A stretch of 64,000 bases of DNA. Origin: Terriglobia bacterium. GTDB lineage: Bacteria; Acidobacteriota; Terriglobia; Bryobacterales; Bryobacteraceae. Below, piece by piece: positions 34,271 through 42,205 of the stretch. Every line of letters begins with the position of its first letter. Position 1 is the stretch's first letter. Location of the stretch: assembly GCA_020073305.1 (NCBI GenBank), contig JAIQFK010000005.1, positions 1 through 64,000 on the forward strand. Direction: 5' to 3'. The notes below the pieces were generated by a model. It saw only the letters and a program-made list of their open reading frames with translations. It did not search any database and was not told the origin of the DNA. The position numbers and the translations under genes are program-made.

Positions 34271-35523
34271 TGAACGGCGATGTGTCAGGCCAGAGTGTCA
34301 TGGCAGTTCCTTCTCAAACCAGGTGGCCGCGCCGGGTGGCGCAGACTTCAGTCTGCGGACGCTCTTTTTTCGCCGCGCTCCTCATCGGCCTTGGCACGCC
34401 ATTGCAGTTCGAGTGGATCGGCATCCTCTATGCCAGCGAGGTTCTGCTGGCACTGGTGGCAGTCTGGGCGCTCCTCGCTCATCTCGCCGATGGCCACTTC
34501 TGGCAGCCGCCGTTTACGACCCTTCTGACTTTCCTCGGTGTGACCATGCTCGCGTACTTCGCGGCGGACCTGGTGTTGGGCACCGAGCCGCAAAACCTGG
34601 AACGCGGGTGGGCGCGCAATATTGTCCTGGGCAGTAACTTCATCGGCCTGTACTTTCTGTCCCGGCGCAATCCGTTCAACCTCATCCTCTACGCGATTTC
34701 TGCGGCAGCAAGCGTTCTCGTCTATCTCGCGGCGGCCGGCCGGCTGCTCGACGACTGGAAATTCGGAGCCTCCGCGCCGGTGACGCTGTTAGTTGCCTGC
34801 CTGCTACCGCTGGTCGCGCCGGCCGGCGCCCTCATCGGTTCTCTTGCGCTTGCGACTCTCGGGCTGTTACACATTGCGCTGAATTCCCGGGAGATCGGAG
34901 GCAACTGCCTCCTGGCCGGCGTACTACTGTTCGCTCGCTGCTCCGTGGCGCTGCGGTTGAGATCTCTCGCGTGGGTGGTGCTCGGCGTTCTGGTGTCATC
35001 CGGCCTTGGCATGCTGTTCTACGCTTACATACTCACGGATGAAGCGTATGGCCAGCGCCGCCAGTTTTCGAATGCCTGGCGAACCGCTGCGCTCATCACC
35101 GCCGCCGACGCCATTGCCGAATCGCCATGGATGGGCAACGGGTCGCAAGCCAACAACTCCGACCTCCAGTCCCGCTACGACTCGATCTTCGCCGAGCGAA
35201 CCGGCATCCGTTACCGCGGCCAGCCGACCGACAGCTCCACGTTCTCTCCACACTCCCAGATTCTGCAGGCTTGTTTTGAGGCCGGTATCCTCGGCGCCGC
35301 GTTCTTCTTCTATCTCGGCTGGAAACTCGTGCGTGGGTTCGGCTGGTGTGTTTTCCGCCGGAACCTCGACGTGTTCTCCGTGCTGTTCGCCTTCTGCCTG
35401 CTGCGCGCCATCTGGCATCTTCTGTTCAGCCCGTTCGCGGGACTCGCGCGTTTGGATGTTGCCCTGGCCGCGGCGATCGTGTGCGTGCTCGACACGGAAC
35501 GGCGGCACGTTCTGGCTCGATGA
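34270..35523 (+). CDS. Second O-antigen polymerase/ligase-like membrane protein
   Basis: 417 residues with ten or more hydrophobic segments and a late loop (ESPWMGNGSQANNS ... FSPHSQILQACFEAGILG) that resembles the Wzy_C domain, including a histidine-serine pair. Probably the repeat-unit polymerase of the locus, while the first Wzy-like gene could be a ligase or the reverse. Residues 22-30 (RVAQTSVCGR) are encoded by a palindrome at 34340-34357, so the extreme N-terminus is partly repeat-derived. The ATG overlaps the rfbH stop by one base. Confidence 0.8.
   Translation: MNGDVSGQSVMAVPSQTRWPRRVAQTSVCGRSFFAALLIGLGTPLQFEWIGILYASEVLLALVAVWALLAHLADGHFWQPPFTTLLTFLGVTMLAYFAADLVLGTEPQNLERGWARNIVLGSNFIGLYFLSRRNPFNLILYAISAAASVLVYLAAAGRLLDDWKFGASAPVTLLVACLLPLVAPAGALIGSLALATLGLLHIALNSREIGGNCLLAGVLLFARCSVALRLRSLAWVVLGVLVSSGLGMLFYAYILTDEAYGQRRQFSNAWRTAALITAADAIAESPWMGNGSQANNSDLQSRYDSIFAERTGIRYRGQPTDSSTFSPHSQILQACFEAGILGAAFFFYLGWKLVRGFGWCVFRRNLDVFSVLFAFCLLRAIWHLLFSPFAGLARLDVALAAAIVCVLDTERRHVLAR
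34340..34357. repeat. CGCAGACT palindrome embedded in coding sequence
   Basis: CGCAGACT, a TC spacer and AGTCTGCG form a perfect 8-bp dyad that is read in frame as AQTSVCG. I recall the peptide AQTSVCG and this palindrome as a recurrent dispersed element in acidobacterial and some verrucomicrobial genomes (memory, not checked). Confidence 0.55.
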
Positions 35524-36416
35524 GGACCCGGGCCAAAAGACTCTTGCGCAGCCTCGGCCTGGCGCTCCTCGCTTTCCGCATGCGGGAATGGTGGCGCGCG
35601 CGCTCACGCAGCCGGCGCCGTACCCCATCACCCGATGGATTCCCGATCCCTCCACCGGAGCTCATCGTTCTTGTAACCGGATCGGCTGACACCGCCTGGT
35701 ACACCGAAGGCGGCGGTCTAGCCGCTGAAAGCATCTGCGGCCTGCTCGGCCAAGCCGGCATCTCGCCCCATGATTTCCGGTCCATCCTCGATTTCGGCTG
35801 CGGCTGCGGGCGCGTCATCCGTCATTGGCCGCAGATCACTTCCGCTTCCCTCCATGGCACCGACTGCAATCCGAAACTCGTTCAGTGGTGCGGCCGTAAC
35901 CTACCCTACGCAAAATTTCAGTCAAACACCCTAGAGCCGCGGCTGGATTACGCCGATGAAATGTTTGAGTTTGCGTATGCATTATCGGTTTTCACGCATA
36001 CACCGGAGGATCTGCAGCAGCCATGGATGACCGAGCTACGGAGAATCCTAAGGCCGGGCGGATATCTCCTCATTACGACTCAGGGCGACGAGTTCTCCCC
36101 CAGACTGGACGATGCCGAGCGCGATCGCTATCGCCGGGGAAACATGGTGGTGCGATACGGCGAAGCGGCCGGCACCAATTTGTGCAGCGTGTATCACCCC
36201 GAACCGTACGTGCGCGATCGGCTGGCCGAAACCTTCACCTGGATCATGTCCAATCCGCGAGGCGCCGCCGGCAACGGCAGGCAGGACATGTATTTGCTGC
36301 GCAAACCCAATGAAGATCCTGCAATGCGTCGGCAATATCGATCCAGCCCTGGGCGGCAGCGTGGAAGCAGCGCGGCAACTGGCCATCGCGCTCGATCGCC
36401 TGGGTCACGGCGCTGA
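35520..36416 (+). CDS. SAM-dependent methyltransferase
   Basis: 298 residues. Motif I ILDFGCGCGRVIRHW, then HGTDCNPKLVQWC, ALSVFTHTPEDLQQPWM and LRPGGYLLITTQGD place it in the class I methyltransferases (Methyltransf_11/25 type). It probably methylates a sugar of the repeat unit. The last ~35 residues overlap the next gene by 107 bases and are Arg/Ser-rich without family similarity; the natural end is expected near LLRKPNE. Confidence 0.85.
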   Translation: MRTRAKRLLRSLGLALLAFRMREWWRARSRSRRRTPSPDGFPIPPPELIVLVTGSADTAWYTEGGGLAAESICGLLGQAGISPHDFRSILDFGCGCGRVIRHWPQITSASLHGTDCNPKLVQWCGRNLPYAKFQSNTLEPRLDYADEMFEFAYALSVFTHTPEDLQQPWMTELRRILRPGGYLLITTQGDEFSPRLDDAERDRYRRGNMVVRYGEAAGTNLCSVYHPEPYVRDRLAETFTWIMSNPRGAAGNGRQDMYLLRKPNEDPAMRRQYRSSPGRQRGSSAATGHRARSPGSRR

Positions 36417-37458
36417 GCTGGTCACCCTGTGCCGGCCGCAAACCGATTGGACCACTTCGTGGCCCGGCGCGGTGCATTACGCCGGTCCGGCCCATACCCG
36501 GTATCTTTACAGTCCGAGTCTCCATAGGTGGATCGAGCAACACGCCACCGAATATGATGCGGTCGTGATTCACGGCCTCTGGCGGTACACCAGCCTCGGC
36601 GTGTGGCGCGGGCTCCGCGGGCACAAGGTCCCCTACTTCGTGTTCCCGCACGGGATGCTCGATCCGTACTTCCGGCGGGCATTCCCGGCAAAGCACGTCC
36701 AAAAAACCGCATGCTGGCTGGCGGCCGAACGCCGGATAGTCCGCGATGCAAAGGCTATCTTGTTCACGTGCGAAGAAGAGCGCTTGCGGGCGCGCCGGAC
36801 ATTTTGGCCGTATCAATGTCGCGAGCACGTGGTGGGTTTGGGTGTCGCTCGGCCCGAAGGCGATCTGGCGGCCCAGAAGGAAGAATTCTACGCATCATTT
36901 CCACAATTGGCGGGCAAGCGCCTGGCGTTGTTCCTGGCCCGTATCCACCCCAAGAAAGGCTGCGATCTGCTGATTCGGGCCTTCGCGCGTGTGGCCTCCG
37001 CCGATCCGCTTCTTCACCTGGTGATGGCGGGTCCGGATGAATGCGGCTGGCGAGCCGAGTTGGAGCGTCTCGCTGCACAGCTAGCTGTTCGCAGCCGGAT
37101 CCACTGGACCGGTCCGCTGTACGGGGCCGTCAAGCAGGGCGCCTTGTGCGCCGCCGATGTTCTGGCGCTGCCCTCGCACACGGAGAATTTCGGCATCAGC
37201 GTGGTGGAAGCCATGGCCTGTGGCGTTCCCGTGCTGATTTCCAACCAGGTGAACATCTGGCGCGAAATCGAATCGGATGGCGCAGGCCTCGCCGCGCCGC
37301 CCGATGTCGACGGCATGACGGCGCTGTTCGAGCACTGGCTCGGGATCCCGGCTCCGGCGCGTCTCCGGATGAGAATCAACGCCGTGCGGTCGTTTTCCCG
37401 CCGGTTTGAATTGGAGCATTTTGCCCGTGAGTTCGTCGCATGCATGAGAATGGCGTGA
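36310..37458 (+). CDS. Family 4 glycosyltransferase
   Basis: 382 residues of GT-B fold: GGSVEAARQLAIALDRLGH near the start, ALFLARIHPKKGCDLLIRAF in the middle and the donor-binding HTENFGISVVEAMACGVPVL motif at the end. Retaining transferase of unknown donor. The ATG at 36310 lies inside the methyltransferase frame. Confidence 0.9.
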   Translation: MKILQCVGNIDPALGGSVEAARQLAIALDRLGHGAELVTLCRPQTDWTTSWPGAVHYAGPAHTRYLYSPSLHRWIEQHATEYDAVVIHGLWRYTSLGVWRGLRGHKVPYFVFPHGMLDPYFRRAFPAKHVQKTACWLAAERRIVRDAKAILFTCEEERLRARRTFWPYQCREHVVGLGVARPEGDLAAQKEEFYASFPQLAGKRLALFLARIHPKKGCDLLIRAFARVASADPLLHLVMAGPDECGWRAELERLAAQLAVRSRIHWTGPLYGAVKQGALCAADVLALPSHTENFGISVVEAMACGVPVLISNQVNIWREIESDGAGLAAPPDVDGMTALFEHWLGIPAPARLRMRINAVRSFSRRFELEHFAREFVACMRMA

Positions 37459-38249
37459 CGCCGGTAGATCTTTCCGTCGTCATCGTGAACCACAATCACC
37501 GCCCGGTGATCGAAAAGTGTTTCGAATCGCTGTTTTCCCTGCCGGATCACGCGACGTTCGAGGTGACGCTGATCGACAACACGTGCGCCGACGGTACGGC
37601 GGAGTGGGTCGCCGCCCGCTATCCGCAGGTCGCCGTCCGCCGCAACCAGGAGCGCCGGGGTTTCGCCGCTAACGCCAACGCCGGAATGCGCGCGCTCAAC
37701 CGTGGACGCTACGCGTTGCTGCTCAATCCCGATGTGATTGCGATTCCGGGCCTATTAGACCGTCTGGTGGCCTTCATGGACGCCCACCCGCAAGCCGGTA
37801 TCGCCGCTCCGCAACTCTATAATGACGACGGAACCGTCCAGCCGAACTGCCGCCGCTTCCCGACACCGGGCACGCTGGCGCTTCGGGCACTGCGCGCGGA
37901 TGAGGTCTGGCAAAGCACTCGGGTGCGCCGCTATCTGATGGACCGCGAGTCATCAGGCGCAATCGAAGTGGACTGGGTCACCGGAGCCTTGCTGGTGGTT
38001 CGCCGGGTGGCCATCGACGACGTGGGCTGGCTCGACGAAGCCTATTTTCTCTATTGGGAAGACATGGACTGGTGCTACCGCATGCGCCAGGCAGGCTGGA
38101 GCGTCTATCGCGTTCCAGACGCCAAGGCCATCCATTCACAACGGCGCGAGGGAGTTCGGCGGCCATTCAGCCGCGCCGGCCGCGAGCAGGTGCTGGGCGC
38201 GCTCCGGTTCTTTCGCAAGTTTGGCTGGAATCCGGAGAGGGCGGCCTGA
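37440..38249 (+). CDS. Family 2 glycosyltransferase, rhamnosyltransferase-like
   Basis: 269 residues. LSVVIVNHNHRPVIEKCFESL, GFAANANAGMRAL, ALLLNPDVI, then VTGALLVVRRVAIDDVGWLDEAYFLYWEDMDWCYRM are those of WbbL-like enzymes. The GxFDExFFxYxEDxDxC motif is visible as GWLDEAYFLYWEDMDWC. Overlaps the GT4 gene by 19 bases and the sugar transferase by one. Confidence 0.9.
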   Translation: MHENGVTPVDLSVVIVNHNHRPVIEKCFESLFSLPDHATFEVTLIDNTCADGTAEWVAARYPQVAVRRNQERRGFAANANAGMRALNRGRYALLLNPDVIAIPGLLDRLVAFMDAHPQAGIAAPQLYNDDGTVQPNCRRFPTPGTLALRALRADEVWQSTRVRRYLMDRESSGAIEVDWVTGALLVVRRVAIDDVGWLDEAYFLYWEDMDWCYRMRQAGWSVYRVPDAKAIHSQRREGVRRPFSRAGREQVLGALRFFRKFGWNPERAA

Positions 38250-39721
38250 TGGGCGCGCAGGTCGCATTCACGGGACTCGCGATCCGGCCGGCGCGGATAA
38301 CGCAGCCCGCCATTGTGGCGCGCGCACGGCCGCGAACCACGGCGTGCGTGCTTCTCGCCGCCGACATTCTCGCCATCTTCATAGCCCATGCGCTGGCGCT
38401 TTCGTCGTGGCGTTGGTTTCATCCCTCCATCGGCCGCTTGAATTTTCTCGGTTTTTGGGAGTCGCTGGGACTGTTTGCGCTGACCTACGCTGCCCTGGGT
38501 CTCTACTCAGGCGGCGGGCTGGGTGCGGTCGAGGAGCTGCGGCGCTCCGTCATGGGCACGGGATTCGTGTGCCTGCTCCTCACAGCGTCCTTGTTCTTCC
38601 TGCAACATGCCGGACCTTATTCGCGAGGCTTGCTGGTTCTGTCGGGTTGCCTGACCGCCGGTGCTGTGCCACTGGTCCGCTCGGCAACTCGAAACGCGTT
38701 TGTCTCGCGGCCGTGGTGGGGCGTCCCGGTCATCGTGCTGGGCGCGGGAAAAGCTGCGCGAATCCTGATCGAGCGCCTGCGCAAGCAGCCGCAGCTTGGT
38801 TTCAAACCGGTGGCCTGCTTCGATGACGATGAGCGAAACCAAGGGGATTGCGCCGGGATTCCGGTTTATGGCTGGCTGCCAGGCGCTGGCTTGCTCGCAA
38901 AAACACTTGGCATCCGCCACGCGCTGGTCGCCTTGCCGGAAATCCCCCGCGAAGACTTGGCCTGGACTCTCGATGAGTGGGGAGCCACTTTCCGCCATGT
39001 GATCCTGATTCCCGATCTGTTCGGTGTGGCCAGCCTGTGGGCGTCCGCACGCGACATGGGTGGTGTGCTGGGTCTGGGGATGCGGCAGAACCTTCTCGTT
39101 CCTCTCAACCGGTGGACCAAGCGCGCCATCGACATCACCGGAGCTGTCGTTCTCGGGATCCTCGCCCTACCCGTCCTCGCCGCCGCAGCCGTCTGGATCA
39201 AGTGTGCCAGCCAGGGTTCAGTGTTGTACTGCCAGGAGCGGGAAGGCGAGAAGGGCCGCCCCATCCGGGTCCCCAAACTCCGCACCATGCATCCGGACGC
39301 GGAAGCGCTGCTCACTCGTGTGCTCTCCGAATCCTCCGAAACTCGCGCGGAGTGGTCCTGCCGCTTCAAGCTTCGCAAGGATCCGCGCATTCTCCCCGGT
39401 GTCGGAAGATGGCTGCGCAGGACCAGCCTCGATGAACTGCCCCAGTTGTGGAGCGTGATCAAGGGCGAAATGAGCCTCGTGGGTCCGCGACCGTTCCCCA
39501 GCTACCACTTGAACACCTTCGGCGAACGTTTCCAAACGCTTCGCGGCCGCGTTAAGCCCGGCCTGACCGGCCTCTGGCAGGTCTCCGACCGCGCCGACGG
39601 CGACCTCCAGGTTCAGGAGACTCTCGACACCTTCTACATCAGGAACTGGTCGCTGTGGCTGGACTTATATATCCTGGCCCGTACCGTCCGCGCGGTCCTC
39701 TTCCCAAAAGGCGCCTATTGA
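38249..39721 (+). CDS. Polyprenyl-phosphate sugar-1-phosphate transferase (WbaP/WcaJ family)
   Basis: 490 residues. Five hydrophobic segments and a CoA-binding-like middle domain (VIVLGAGKAARILIERLRK) are followed by the catalytic domain: KRAIDITGAVVLGILALPVL, VLYCQEREGEKGRPIRVPKLRTM, TSLDELPQLWSVIKGEMSLV then GPRPF, and KPGLTGLWQVSDR. It should start the repeat unit by placing hexose-1-phosphate on undecaprenyl phosphate. Last gene of the + strand locus. Confidence 0.93.
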   Translation: MGAQVAFTGLAIRPARITQPAIVARARPRTTACVLLAADILAIFIAHALALSSWRWFHPSIGRLNFLGFWESLGLFALTYAALGLYSGGGLGAVEELRRSVMGTGFVCLLLTASLFFLQHAGPYSRGLLVLSGCLTAGAVPLVRSATRNAFVSRPWWGVPVIVLGAGKAARILIERLRKQPQLGFKPVACFDDDERNQGDCAGIPVYGWLPGAGLLAKTLGIRHALVALPEIPREDLAWTLDEWGATFRHVILIPDLFGVASLWASARDMGGVLGLGMRQNLLVPLNRWTKRAIDITGAVVLGILALPVLAAAAVWIKCASQGSVLYCQEREGEKGRPIRVPKLRTMHPDAEALLTRVLSESSETRAEWSCRFKLRKDPRILPGVGRWLRRTSLDELPQLWSVIKGEMSLVGPRPFPSYHLNTFGERFQTLRGRVKPGLTGLWQVSDRADGDLQVQETLDTFYIRNWSLWLDLYILARTVRAVLFPKGAY

Positions 39722-39723
39722 GT

Positions 39724-40155
39724 TCAGTACGCCGGGTTCGGTTCCATCTTCCAGCGCCAGGAAGCCGGCATCGAATCCATTTCCACAACGGACGACGCGG
39801 CCGAAGCCTGGACCTTGGCCTGGTTGCGGCATGGCTGAAACCGGTAACCCACGCCGAAAATGGTCTCAATGTACACAGTCCCGAATTTGCCGAAGCTCTT
39901 ACGCAACCGGCGAATGTGAACATCTAGCGTGCGAGTGCGGATTTCTTCGCCGTAGCCCCACACCAGCATCAGGAGCGTTTCGCGCGGGACCAGTTGGCCC
40001 GGGTGGCGTACCAGGAAGCCCAGAAGCGAGAAGGCCTTAGCCGTGAGCTTCATGGGAGTGCCATCGAGATAAGCGGTTTCGCGTTCGAAGTCCACCACCA
40101 GGTGTGAATCCTGGTAGCGCTCGGCATAAATTGCGGCAGTCTGTACTAAATCCAT
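39724..40155 (-). CDS. Stand-alone OmpR-type winged-helix regulator
   Basis: 143 residues holding only the effector domain of OmpR/PhoB regulators: YLDGTPMKLTAKAFSLLGFL, LVPRETLLMLVWGYGEE, RTLDVHIRRLRKSFG and IFGVGYRF. The N-terminal receiver domain is absent and the C-terminal ~35 residues are disordered. It converges on the polysaccharide locus with a two-base gap and is divergent from a second winged-helix gene; a palindrome lies between. Confidence 0.87.
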   Translation of the reverse strand: MDLVQTAAIYAERYQDSHLVVDFERETAYLDGTPMKLTAKAFSLLGFLVRHPGQLVPRETLLMLVWGYGEEIRTRTLDVHIRRLRKSFGKFGTVYIETIFGVGYRFQPCRNQAKVQASAASSVVEMDSMPASWRWKMEPNPAY

Positions 40156-40252
40156 TACTTCTCCTTCAATCGAAAATCTCTACGCTAATGTGTTTTCAGT
40201 AGAAGCATTAGTCTGCCCAATCAGACGTTCCAGATCAATATAAGGGAGATGA

Positions 40253-40273
40253 CACGTCGAATAAATCGACGTG
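40253..40273. promoter_or_regulatory. Palindromic operator candidate between two divergent regulators
   Basis: CACGTCGA, an ATAAA spacer and TCGACGTG form a perfect 8-bp dyad about 100 bases upstream of both regulator starts (40155 on -, 40367 on +). Another dyad CTAATG...CATTAG spans 40185-40211. Winged-helix dimers are known to bind such sites. Confidence 0.5.
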
Positions 40274-40366
40274 ACACGGAAATCTACTGATTCAATGAGA
40301 CTTACAGATTCGAGTGACATTCACAGTCGCCCGGCGCTACACTCGTTGAAGTCGCGTTGCGCCGCC

Positions 40367-42145
40367 ATGACACCACCAACGCCCCGGACAGTCCGCTTCG
40401 GACTCTTTGAGTTCGACCCGCGATCCGGTGAACTGCGCAAGCAGGGGCGTAAGGTGCGTTTGGAAGGCCAGCCGGTGCAGATACTGATCAAGCTGCTCGA
40501 CCGGCCGGGAGAGCTGATCACACGCGAGGAACTGCAAAGGGAACTTTGGCCGGCGGACACATTTGTAAACTTCGAGCAGAGTCTGAACGCCGCCATGAAA
40601 CGCCTGCGCCACGCGCTCGGCGACTCGCCGAATAATCCGCGATTCGTGGAGACCCTGGCGCGGCGCGGCTACCGCTTCATCGCGCCCGTTAGCACGCCAG
40701 CGGGCAGCGCGGTATCGCATCCGGCGCCGGCGCCCGCGGTCGGTTCGTTAGCCGTGCTGCCATTTGGAAATGCCGAGACGGACCCGGGCACCGAGTATCT
40801 CGCGGACGGCATCACCGAAACTCTCATCAACCATCTGTCGCGACTCCCCGGCTTGCGCGTGATGTCGCGAAGCACCGTGTTCCGCTACAAAGACAAAACG
40901 CTCGACCCGCGAGCCGTGGGCCGCAGGCTCGGTGTGGATGCGGTGCTGCTCGGCCGGGTCCTGCAGCGCGGCGAAGCTTTGCTGGTGGGAACGGAACTGG
41001 TCGAAGTGCAGAACGGCTGGCAGCTTTGGGGCGAGCAGTACAACCGCCCGTTGGCCGATATCTTCGCGGTGGAGGAAGAGATTTCGCGGGAGATTTCCGA
41101 GAAACTGCGCGTCCGCCTCACAGGCGAAGACCGCAGCCGTTTGGCCAAGCGCTACACCCAGATTACCGAGGCCTACCAGGATTACTTGAAAGGCCGGTAT
41201 CACCTGAACCGGCTGGTCGAGGGTGGTTTGAAGAAGGCCATCGAGTGTTTTGAGAATGCCATCCGGAGAGACCCGAATTACGCCCTGGCTTACACGGGAC
41301 TTGCGGACGCTCTCGGCATGCTGGGGTTCATCGGACTGGCGCTCTCCGCGGAGGTGATGCCCAAGGCCGAGGAGGCCGCCAGGCGCGCCATCGAGATCGA
41401 TGATAGCCTGCCCGAGGCCCACGCGTCGCTGGGCGGCATTTTCAAGAACTACGAGTGGGACTGGGCCGCCGCGGAACGTGAATTCAAGAGAGCGCTGGAG
41501 CTAAACCCGAACTACGCCAACGGGCACCGCATGTTCGCATCGTACCTGGCGGCAGTAGGCAGGCCGGAGGAATCGCTGCGTGAAATCCGCCTCGCGCTCG
41601 AACTGGACCCGCTTTGCCTGCCGATCCACGTGGAGGCCGCGTATAACGCCTATATGGCCGGTGATTACCCGCGAGCGCTCGAAGAAGCGCTGCGGACGCT
41701 CGAACTGGAGCCACAGTTCGCTCCCGCTCAGTCCATCCTGGGCCAGATCTACGAGCAGCAGGGCCGGTACGAAGAGGCGGTAACGGCGCTTGAGAAAGCT
41801 CGCGTGCTCGCCAATGAACACCCCGCCACGCTGGCAGCGCTGGCCCACGTGCTGGCCGGCGCCGGGCGGACACAGGAAGCCCGCGAGATGATTGACCAGC
41901 TAGCGGAGCGGTCGCAGCAGCAGCACGTCTCCCCTTTCTGGCCGGCCATGGCCTACGCGGGTGTTGGCGAAAAGGCCGCGGCGCTCGACGCCCTGGACAA
42001 AGCTTACGAGCAGCACGACGTCATGCTGGTCTGGCTCGGCACCGAACCGCGGCTCGATTCGCTACGAACGGAACCGCGATTTATCGAGATTCAGCGCCGC
42101 ATCGGATTGACGCCGCTTGCAGACGCCGCCCGCTCGGGGGCGTGA
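40367..42145 (+). CDS. Winged-helix regulator with TolB-like and TPR domains
   Basis: 592 residues. An OmpR-type winged helix (VRFGLFEFDPRSGELRKQG ... SLNAAMKRLRHALGDSP ... RRGYRFIAPV) is followed by a TolB_N-like domain (VLPFGNAETDPGTEYLADGI, ETLINHLSRLPGLRVMSRST) and about six TPR units. This CadC-like layout is very abundant in acidobacteria and is usually cytoplasmic. The ATG at 40367 is preferred because the family begins just before RTVRFG and because the frame's GTG at 40271 lies inside the operator candidate. Confidence 0.86.
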   Translation: MTPPTPRTVRFGLFEFDPRSGELRKQGRKVRLEGQPVQILIKLLDRPGELITREELQRELWPADTFVNFEQSLNAAMKRLRHALGDSPNNPRFVETLARRGYRFIAPVSTPAGSAVSHPAPAPAVGSLAVLPFGNAETDPGTEYLADGITETLINHLSRLPGLRVMSRSTVFRYKDKTLDPRAVGRRLGVDAVLLGRVLQRGEALLVGTELVEVQNGWQLWGEQYNRPLADIFAVEEEISREISEKLRVRLTGEDRSRLAKRYTQITEAYQDYLKGRYHLNRLVEGGLKKAIECFENAIRRDPNYALAYTGLADALGMLGFIGLALSAEVMPKAEEAARRAIEIDDSLPEAHASLGGIFKNYEWDWAAAEREFKRALELNPNYANGHRMFASYLAAVGRPEESLREIRLALELDPLCLPIHVEAAYNAYMAGDYPRALEEALRTLELEPQFAPAQSILGQIYEQQGRYEEAVTALEKARVLANEHPATLAALAHVLAGAGRTQEAREMIDQLAERSQQQHVSPFWPAMAYAGVGEKAAALDALDKAYEQHDVMLVWLGTEPRLDSLRTEPRFIEIQRRIGLTPLADAARSGA

Positions 42146-42205
42146 CCTCGCTGGCGCGCGAGCGCGGCGTCTCACAAGAACCCTCTGCTATATTGAAATT
42201 TCCCC

